From the NCBI GenBank assembly GCA_015520065.1, contig WAQV01000095.1, forward strand, positions 1-7,209: DNA of 7,209 nucleotides, given 5' to 3'. The DNA comes from Candidatus Pacearchaeota archaeon. GTDB lineage: Archaea; Nanobdellota; Nanobdellia; Pacearchaeales; GW2011-AR1. Position numbers and translations under genes: made by a program. Below the pieces are notes generated by a model. It was not told the origin of the DNA, made no database searches, and worked only from the letters and a program-made list of their open reading frames with translations. Every line of letters starts with the position of its first letter. Position 1 is the stretch's first letter. Below, piece by piece: positions 1-6,500 of the stretch.

Positions 1-2
1 CT

Positions 3-569
3 GAAGATATTGCTATATTAGTTGACCTTTTCAGAAAAATGGATTACAAAGAGAATAAAAAAGAATCTCATGAGAAAGAGGAGAAAGAAATAACGCAAAA
101 AACACCAAAAAAAGTTCTTGAACAAGTTTCTTCTTCATCCTCTGAAAAACAAAAACCATCTTTTTATGAGAGAATTGTATCTTTATTTTCCGGTGTAAGA
201 AAGTTAAGAAGGAATATTGAATTAGAGAAGGGAACTCTGCAGGATGTTAAGAGTATTTCAGCCACTAACAGGACCTTGCAACCACAGCAACCTATGCAGC
301 AAAAAACAGAAAGAGAAGAGGATATGTACAGACAAAGAGTAAAACAGCTTGTTGAAGCAGATTCAAGATTGCAGGAGCAACAGAAAAAAGAAACAGAAAA
401 GATTAAAGAGATTAAAAAAATAGAGGAGATTCAGAAAAAAAGCGAGATTCCTATAACTTACAAGAGAAAAATCAGCCCAGAAAAAATGCATGCAGAATAC
501 AAGAATATTCATGGAATAGATGATTTAAACAGGATAAAAGCAATTGTAAAAAGAAAAAATAGAATTTGA
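3..569 (+). CDS. Lys/Glu-rich coiled-coil-prone protein, C-terminal part (5' partial)
   Basis: I do not recognise this family. The frame is open from the left edge: before the first ATG (39) it reads EDIAILVDLFRK, which looks like coding amphipathic helix, and no Shine-Dalgarno precedes that ATG. The true start is therefore probably outside the window; the fallback is a 176-residue protein starting at 39. From the ATG, residues 4-35 are Lys/Glu-rich and disordered-looking, with a run of five serines near 32-36. Residues 42-65 (FYERIVSLFSGVRKLRRNI) could form an amphipathic helix. A Gln-rich patch follows at about 82-88, and residues 90-135 are strongly charged Glu/Lys/Gln sequence likely to form a coiled coil. 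The basic tail ends in KRKNRI and a TGA stop. There are no cysteines, signal peptide or membrane segment, so it is probably a cytoplasmic scaffold or nucleic-acid/membrane-associated protein (inference). It is convergent with the VWA gene, 6 bases apart. Confidence 0.7.
   Translation, partial: EDIAILVDLFRKMDYKENKKESHEKEEKEITQKTPKKVLEQVSSSSSEKQKPSFYERIVSLFSGVRKLRRNIELEKGTLQDVKSISATNRTLQPQQPMQQKTEREEDMYRQRVKQLVEADSRLQEQQKKETEKIKEIKKIEEIQKKSEIPITYKRKISPEKMHAEYKNIHGIDDLNRIKAIVKRKNRI
547..560 (-). terminator. Possible T-rich terminator after the VWA gene
   Basis: On the minus strand, 16 to 29 bases past the VWA stop codon, the sequence reads ATTTTTTCTTTTTA. Two T-runs in the nontemplate strand just after a stop fit the oligo-T, hairpin-independent termination known in archaea. 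It lies inside the last codons of the convergent + strand gene, whose Lys-rich tail could also explain the A/T runs, so the call is tentative. No stem-loop is visible. Confidence 0.35.
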
Positions 570-575
570 ACAAGT

Positions 576-1496
576 TTAAGGAAAAATCCTGTACCTCGTG
601 TTTACTAAAAAATACTCTAATAAGAATAATCCTATTGCAGCAAGAAGAAGATGCCTTGAGAGATTAAATGAAACTTTTTTTATCTTTAAATCCAAAATTT
701 CCTTAAATATTTTCGATAATTCTTCCTCATTGTAAGCCCTGAAATATTTTCCTTCAGTTGAGTATGCTATTGATTGCAGAGATTTTTCATCCAACTTGGA
801 GATTCCAAATGAAGTTTTTCCGCCTTTCTTTGTTCCAATAGCAATAGTATGGACAATTACATCATTCTCATTTGCATAATCTATAGCCTGACCTATGCCT
901 CCCACATTTATCTGACCGTCGCTTAAAAGGATTACTGATTTTGCAGGAGCTGACTTTAAAATGTTTGTAGAAGTGATTATTGCCTCGTACAAATCAGTCC
1001 CTCCTATTGAACTTGTTTCTATATTGCTGATTGCTCTTCTAAGCAAGGATTTATCCTGAGTTAAATCCTGTTCAATAAAAGAGTTTCCTGAAAAAGAAAT
1101 CACTGCAATCTCAGTTCCAGCAGGGACTGCCTCAACAAACTCTATTGCAGTTTTTTTTGCAACATCTATTCTGGAAGGAGGCATGTCATCAGCATCCATG
1201 CTTGAAGAAGCATCTATTGCTATCACAAAAGAGAATGTGCTGGTAGGAATTACTTTAGTAATTGTAAAACCTGCAACAGAGAAAATCATTAAGAGAGCTA
1301 TTAAGATGTTTAAAACAAGAATAGTTATGTTTTTTGAGTAGAGAGTTATCCCTTTTATTCTTGCAATTGCTTCAAAATTAGCAAATCCAAGAGCATAGCT
1401 GTTTTTATGCCTTAATGCAAAAAAGTGTATAAATACAAATACTGGCAATACTGCCAGCAGAATCAAATATTGCGGATGAGTAAAGCTGACTCCCAT
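576..1496 (-). CDS. Membrane-anchored VWA domain protein (BatA-like)
   Basis: A 306-residue protein of the BatA/BatB type. It has an N-terminal membrane helix at about 10-28 preceded by a HPQYL motif, a second helix at about 57-79, a von Willebrand A domain at about 90-265, and a third helix at about 282-298 followed by a short basic tail (TRYRIFP). The MIDAS metal site is complete: DASSS at 95-99, Thr167 in GGTD and Asp193 in LLSDGQ, so a divalent-metal-dependent protein contact is likely. Positively charged residues between helices 1 and 2 and in the tail suggest these are cytoplasmic, which would put the VWA domain outside the cell (inference). I chose the ATG at 1496, one base after the DUF58 stop, because the protein then starts MGVSFTHPQY as this family usually does. 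An ATG at 1550 in the same frame would add 18 basic residues and overlap DUF58 by 53 bases. VWA proteins of this kind act with MoxR ATPases, and both are in this operon. Confidence 0.9.
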   Translation of the reverse strand: MGVSFTHPQYLILLAVLPVFVFIHFFALRHKNSYALGFANFEAIARIKGITLYSKNITILVLNILIALLMIFSVAGFTITKVIPTSTFSFVIAIDASSSMDADDMPPSRIDVAKKTAIEFVEAVPAGTEIAVISFSGNSFIEQDLTQDKSLLRRAISNIETSSIGGTDLYEAIITSTNILKSAPAKSVILLSDGQINVGGIGQAIDYANENDVIVHTIAIGTKKGGKTSFGISKLDEKSLQSIAYSTEGKYFRAYNEEELSKIFKEILDLKIKKVSFNLSRHLLLAAIGLFLLEYFLVNTRYRIFP

Positions 1497-1500
1497 TTTA
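1494..1500 (-). promoter_or_regulatory. DUF58/VWA stop-start junction (TAA-A-ATG)
   Basis: On the minus strand the DUF58 stop TAA, one A and the VWA ATG are adjacent (TAAAATG). No Shine-Dalgarno is visible in the roughly 20 bases before this ATG, so initiation probably depends on ribosomes finishing DUF58. This decides the start in favour of 1496 over 1550. Confidence 0.65.
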
Positions 1501-2400
1501 GATAACAACAGTCTGGTACATCTTTGACCTTTCTTTGAGGAATATAGCAAGGTCTGCTACAAATGGTTTGTCTGTAGTAAGCTCTATAAGGTCAATCCCT
1601 CTTTCTCTGAAGGTTTTTTTGACTTCTTTTTCCTGTTCCAAAGTGTACCTTTCATAACTTTTCTTTGCAATTTGAGGATTTATTAAAATTCTTTGCTTTG
1701 AGGCAGTGTCCTCTATTATCACTTCTCCAGGAATGTCTGGAAGAGTCTTATCCAGAGGGTCCTTTATCATTATTGCCATTGTTTCATACTTTTTTGATAT
1801 TATTGCCAAGTCGTCTTTTGCTTTCTGGCTCAATTTGATAAAATCAGATATGATTACTATTGAGGATACAGAATGGTCAACATATTTCATTGCAAATTCT
1901 AAAGCTTTTTCAATATTGGACACTCCTCCATAAAGAGAAGCATCTGTTAGAGTGTTCATAAATCCCCAAAAGTGCTTATCTCCTCTTGAAGGAGTTACGT
2001 ACTCTTTGACCCTGTCGCTAAAAAACATATACCCTACACGGTCTCGCGATGTTAATATTAAGTTAGAAAGCGCAGCAACCACTTCTGCAGCATACTCGCA
2101 TTTTAATTTTTCAGTTGAGCCAAATACCATATTGTCTCCCACATCAATTATAAGGACTATCTTCAGATTTTCTTCTTCAATATACTCTCTCACTAATAAC
2201 TGATTTGCTCTTTTGCTAGCTTTCCAGTCAATCTGCTTTGCATCATCTTGAGGAGTGTATTCCCGAAATCCGTTAAACTCAAGACCTCTTCCTCTTACTA
2301 TAGTTCTGTAAAGTTTTCTTTTTAGCTCAAAAGATCGCATCACAGACTGAAAAAGAGCTATGCTTCCAGGAATATCTGCATTTAGTTTTTTTCTTTCCAT
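1498..2400 (-). CDS. DUF58 family protein (soluble VWA-like fold)
   Basis: A 300-residue DUF58 protein. The family signature lies at 37-59: GRGLEFNGFREYTP, then the conserved D-D-x-x-x-I-D-W with Trp59, followed by LLVREYIEEE at 68-77. After this comes a VWA-like Rossmann fold with strand KIVLIIDVGDNM at 80-91, a helix at about 100-117, strand VGYMFF at 122-127 and strand SIVIISDF at 180-187. The metal-site motif is degenerate: DVGDN replaces the usual D-x-S-x-S, although Asp186 is kept, so metal-dependent binding may be weak or lost. There is no membrane helix or signal peptide, so the protein should be cytoplasmic; the family also has longer membrane-bound members. The biochemical function of DUF58 is not established, but it is very often encoded between a MoxR ATPase and a VWA protein, as here. 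Its ATG overlaps the MoxR stop by one base. Confidence 0.93.
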   Translation of the reverse strand: MERKKLNADIPGSIALFQSVMRSFELKRKLYRTIVRGRGLEFNGFREYTPQDDAKQIDWKASKRANQLLVREYIEEENLKIVLIIDVGDNMVFGSTEKLKCEYAAEVVAALSNLILTSRDRVGYMFFSDRVKEYVTPSRGDKHFWGFMNTLTDASLYGGVSNIEKALEFAMKYVDHSVSSIVIISDFIKLSQKAKDDLAIISKKYETMAIMIKDPLDKTLPDIPGEVIIEDTASKQRILINPQIAKKSYERYTLEQEKEVKKTFRERGIDLIELTTDKPFVADLAIFLKERSKMYQTVVI

Positions 2401-2402
2401 TA
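2398..2402 (-). promoter_or_regulatory. MoxR/DUF58 TAATG overlap (translational coupling)
   Basis: On the minus strand the MoxR stop and the DUF58 start share one A (TAATG). The bases upstream (ACTGAAGTTCCA) contain no convincing Shine-Dalgarno. This arrangement is typical of stop-restart coupling, which keeps two subunits at linked levels. Confidence 0.75.
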
Positions 2403-3449
2403 TGGAACTTCAGTATTTTTAATAATGTATTCAATAATTTTATCAGTATCAATATTCTCTGCCTGGGCTTTATATGAGAGAATAAGCCTGTGCCTTAAAA
2501 CATCATGAGCAACATTTTTTACGTCAACCGGCAGCACGAAGTTTCTTCCATTAAGCAGAGCTTCTGCTTTTGAACCTATAAACAAAGCTATGCTCGCTCT
2601 CGGAGATGCGCCTAGTTGTATAAACTCAGAGTAGAGAAAATCTTTTCTCCTAGTAGAGTTAATAATTTTAAGAATGTATTTTTTTATTTTTTCATCAATA
2701 TATATTTTATGCACGAGTTTTTGCATTCCTATTATTTGTTTTGGAGATGTTACTGATTTGAGATTTATCTCCTCGAATTTCCTAAAAGTTACATTTTCCT
2801 CCATGAGTCTTAATTCATGTTTCTCTTCAGGGTATGCCATTTTTAATTTAAAGAGAAACCTATCTATCTGCGCTTCAGGCAAAGCATAAACCCCTTCTGT
2901 TTCAATAGGGTTTTCTGTCGCCATAACAAAAAAAGGCTTCGGCAGCTCAAAAGTTGTCTTTCCTATTGTTACATTATGCTCCTGCATAGCTTCTATTAAA
3001 GCAGACTGCGTTTTAGGAGGGGCCCTGTTTATTTCATCTGCAATAATGAAGTTTGAGAATATAGGCCCTTTGACAATCTCAAAACCTTTTTTAGGGTCAT
3101 AAATTGTAAGTCCTATAATATCAGTAGGCAGCAAATCAACTGTAAACTGTATTCTTTTTGAAGTGCATCCGCTTACTTTTGCGAGAGATTTGATTAGAAG
3201 GGTCTTTGCTACTCCAGGAATACCTTCAAGCAAAACATGCCCTCCGCAAATAACCCCTCTAAGTAAAGAGTTTACAATATCCTCATGCCCGTAGAAAACT
3301 TTTGCAATCTCCTTTTTTATTTCATTAAATATGTCAGAGGCTTTTTTCACTTCAGACATGCTGGCTCTTTTTGCACCTTTGTTGTATGCTTCATCTTTTG
3401 CAGATGATTTAACTTTCCCTTTATCTTTCTTTTTTGTTTTTACAGGCAT
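2400..3449 (-). CDS. MoxR-family AAA+ ATPase
   Basis: A 349-residue AAA+ ATPase of the MoxR family. Walker A is GIPGVAKT (76-83) and Walker B is FIIADE (134-139), running into INRAPPKTQSALIEAMQE. Sensor 1 is ATEN (177-180), the arginine-finger segment is PEAQIDRF (191-198), and sensor 2 is GASPRAS (280-286). A C-terminal lid helix region follows (about 265-345), with LPVDV and DVLRHRL. All catalytic elements are present, so it should hydrolyse ATP, probably as a ring. It should act in the cytoplasm as a chaperone-like remodeller working with VWA-domain partners; the two downstream genes supply DUF58 and VWA proteins. The first 30 residues are an extra disordered, Lys-rich extension (10 Lys) not needed for the fold. 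I chose the ATG at 3449 because a GAGGT Shine-Dalgarno sits just upstream; an in-frame ATG at 3359 would remove the extension but has only a weak, more distant AAAGGTG. Confidence 0.95.
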   Translation of the reverse strand: MPVKTKKKDKGKVKSSAKDEAYNKGAKRASMSEVKKASDIFNEIKKEIAKVFYGHEDIVNSLLRGVICGGHVLLEGIPGVAKTLLIKSLAKVSGCTSKRIQFTVDLLPTDIIGLTIYDPKKGFEIVKGPIFSNFIIADEINRAPPKTQSALIEAMQEHNVTIGKTTFELPKPFFVMATENPIETEGVYALPEAQIDRFLFKLKMAYPEEKHELRLMEENVTFRKFEEINLKSVTSPKQIIGMQKLVHKIYIDEKIKKYILKIINSTRRKDFLYSEFIQLGASPRASIALFIGSKAEALLNGRNFVLPVDVKNVAHDVLRHRLILSYKAQAENIDTDKIIEYIIKNTEVP

Positions 3450-3452
3450 TTT

Positions 3453-3457
3453 ACCTC
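3453..3457 (-). promoter_or_regulatory. Shine-Dalgarno of the MoxR gene
   Basis: On the minus strand GAGGT is followed by AAA and then the ATG at 3449. The 3-base spacing is short but workable. It is the only clear Shine-Dalgarno in the MoxR-DUF58-VWA set, in line with the two downstream genes being coupled to this one. Confidence 0.65.
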
Positions 3458-3485
3458 TTTTTTTATCTCCATTGTTTATAATGAA

Positions 3486-3506
3486 TTTTTATTATAAAAA
3501 CTTTGT
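3486..3506 (-). promoter_or_regulatory. Candidate archaeal TATA/BRE element before MoxR; may also end the upstream transcript
   Basis: In the 57 bases between the surface protein stop and the MoxR ATG, the minus strand reads ACAAAG followed by TTTTTATAATAAAAA. A purine-rich BRE-like ACAAAG directly before a TATA box is the archaeal promoter form, and a start about 25 bases downstream would fall near 3470, leaving a short leader that contains the Shine-Dalgarno. The same T5 run and the weak TTTTTA/TAAAAA inverted repeat could instead terminate the surface protein mRNA, so both roles are possible. Coding DNA nearby is also AT-rich, which lowers confidence. Confidence 0.45.
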
Positions 3507-6500
3507 TTATGCGCCTATTCTTCTAAGTCTTTCTCTTTTGTATGAGTAAAATATGAATCCTATTATGAAGAGTATTATGCTTATAAGCCCTGCATAATTG
3601 AAAAGATATTCTTCCAGTTTTTTCTTTGCTCTTATTAAAGGAGGCTGCTCTATTGCCTTTTTGCATGCTTCAAGAGCTTCATTCAGTTTTTTATCAGCCA
3701 TCTTTATATTCCCTTTTGCAGCATAATCTTTTGCTTCATCAACCACCTCCTTAAGTTCAGCACACTCCGGATTTCCTATAATGAATTCCTCTGTAAACAG
3801 TATTCTCTCTCTTACTCTCTCAGTTTCCTCAACATTGATAAATATTTTTGCCCAGTCATTGTATTCAGGATTTTTGACAGTTGCATTTATTGTTACTTCA
3901 TATGTACCGGCTTCTTGGGTATTAACATCAACAATCAAAGTAAGATTTTTTCTTTCTCCTACTTTAAGGATGTCTATAATGGAATTGTCAAACGATGCAA
4001 CTAAATCAGTTCTTTTAATATTGTTTTTTGATATTGTTGCCTTAAGAACTATTTCTTTTAAATCAACCTTTCCTGTGTTCTCGAGAGCTATAGGGATGAT
4101 TAATTTGTCTTTCTTTTTTGAGCTTATAGGTCCAGGAACAATTATTTTCAGCGATATAGGTTTAATGCTTGTACTTCCTCCTCCTCCGCCACCTCCTGTA
4201 GATGGAGTGGTTGTTGTTGTAACAGTAAGTGTTACACTGAAATTATTGCTTGTTACATTATTTAAAATTGATGAAGTGTAGGATGAATTTTCATACTCAA
4301 ATGCTGTAATGCTGTAATTTGCACTGGATGTCTGGCTTGCAGAAAAGTTTATTGTTGGCTGACTTCCATTAGTCCAGTTTGTTATTGTGACTGTTATACT
4401 GCCTCCGCTAGTGCTGTTTGGAACCAGAGTGTAAGTAAAGCCGATTGTCTGGTTATAACAAGGGTCTGCGGCATCTACATCATTGAAATAGTTGCTTAGT
4501 GTTAAAGAAGTTGCAGTTGTGTCCTGGATATTTGTTGTAAATTGCAGTGGAAAATTAGTATGGTTTATTGTAACATTCCAGGTTGTTGTGTTGCTTAGCT
4601 TTTCATTTGAAACATTTAGCGTAAGGTTTGCAACCTGCCCTGCAAGGCAGGTAGTTTCATCTGTAAAGTTTGATGTGAAATTCCATAAAAACTCTGTTCC
4701 ATTGCCATAGCCGGAAGTGGAATTTCTTGAAATTCCATTTATTATTATCTCATAAGTAAGATTGTCTTGAACTGTATGATTGACTGTAAAGTTTAGAGTA
4801 TAAGTTTCATTCTCAACCATGCTGAACAAGAAACTTTTAGGAGGAGAGAGTATTACAGGATAATCATATACCTTTATCTCCCATAAAAAAAAGTCTACAA
4901 GGCCGGAAGTATCATTTACAGAAAAGTTGATTACATAAACTCCTCCTTGAGTTGAATTGAATGTTATGTTTAAAACTCCTGATGTTGTATTGAAAACTGA
5001 CTCATTGTTGTTTATGAAATCATTTCCATTAATAAAAGCATACGAGTAAGTAAGGTTTCCTGTTGTTTCATTACCATCTTCTTCATCTGTAGCATTTATG
5101 TCAGTAAAGAAGTTTTGATTAATTGCTGAAGTTGCATTTGATATGTTTGTTATTACAGGAGCATCTTGAGTGTTAAGAACATTGAGAGTAAATGCTAATT
5201 CATCACTGGAATTTGAGTTGTCAGTCACATTTATTGTGATGTTATAGCTTCCTATGTCTGCCTGTTTTGGAGTGAATGTTGCCATATATTGTGATGTATT
5301 AGGAGACAGAAAGGTATTATAACTAAAGCTGAAAAGCGAAGTATTAGGACCCTGAATTGTTAAATTAATGGTGAAACTTTCATTGTAAAATCCTTTTGCA
5401 ATTTGAGATGAGGAAATGTTTAAATCATCATCGCTTATACGTAAGTACAGCTCTACGGCGCTGTCTTCTGTGACATTTGCAGAAGAGCCGTTAGTTATTC
5501 CAGAGCCTGGAGTAATATTATTTCCGCTTAAAGCATTTATAAGAGGGTTGTCATTAGTATTGTTTATTGTAAAGTTAAATACTAATGAAGTAGGAGTTAC
5601 TCCATCTGATGCATTTATAGTTACGATATGTTCACCTACATCAGCATCTGTTGGTGTGAAGTTTATAACTCCTGTAGATGCATCAATGCTGAATGAAGGA
5701 AATAAACTATCAGAGGAGTAACTGAAACTAATAGCATCATTTTCAGCATCAGTTACATTCTGACTTAGGTTTAAGTAAAAGTTTGAATCTTCAGTCAGAC
5801 TGAAATTTGTTTCAGTGGTCTCATTCCATACTGGGGCTGTATTGTTTAAAATTTGAATTACAAATATTGTTGAGTCAATAAAACTGCTGTTGTCTCTTAC
5901 AGTAATGTTTATTGAGTAATTTGTTTCTGTTTGAGGAGCAAGAGATGGATAAATATCAACTTTTGCTTGGCTTATGTTTGTTCCTGAAATAGTTGTTATG
6001 CTTGTTATCTGCACCCAAGAGCTTTCGTTTGAAGTAAAATTCAGGTATTCAGAATAAACGCTTTTGTCAGGAATTAATAGGTCGTCATCAGAGGCATTTA
6101 CATAGATAGTGTAATTGTTGCTTGTATATGCAGTCATATTGTCTATCTGGAATAGTGTAACATTGTCGTCAATATTGCTGATGTAGAACCAGATTATTGT
6201 TGAGTTTGCTTTTACAGGGCTTCCAGTGTCTATTACAGTCACATTAACAGACCAGTTTCCTACTTCCGAGTCCGAGGGAGTAAAGTTTATCATTGCTGTT
6301 CCATTAAAATCTGTCGAGCTGTTAACTATTACTGAAGTGGAATTTGTCCCTGTGCTGTTAAATGTAAACCATGTATAATTAATTGCAAATGTAAGATTAT
6401 TTACTTCATCAATATCTGAGGCATTTATGAAACATGTGAATTCTGCATCCTCAGTAGCATTTCTTTCATTATCACATACATACTGGAAGTATGGAGCTGA

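Noticed and set aside
1497..1550. Longer VWA start at 1550 giving 324 residues
   Set aside because: The added 18 residues overlap the DUF58 end, are basic and unlike the family N-terminus, and the ATG at 1496 directly follows the DUF58 stop.
1706..2203. Two short + strand open frames (1706-1933 and 1952-2203)
   Set aside because: Both lie antisense to DUF58, whose signature motifs are unmistakable; the translations look like low-GC antisense sequence.
3440..3472. Ten-codon minus-strand upstream frame (MEIKKEVKCL) overlapping the MoxR start
   Set aside because: It is out of frame with MoxR, has no Shine-Dalgarno, and its apparent codons are mostly the AG-rich ribosome binding region itself. 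It could be leaderless if transcription starts near 3471, but nothing supports that.
2674..3549. Short + strand open frames antisense to MoxR (2674-2889, 3331-3549)
   Set aside because: MoxR carries all AAA+ motifs on the minus strand across this stretch; the + frames have no start signals or domain features.
3781..4281. 166-codon open frame on the + strand, containing a run of prolines
   Set aside because: It is the antisense of the surface protein; the prolines are the complement of the Gly7 linker. The minus strand has clear domain, linker and anchor logic, and this frame has no ribosome binding site or recognisable domain.
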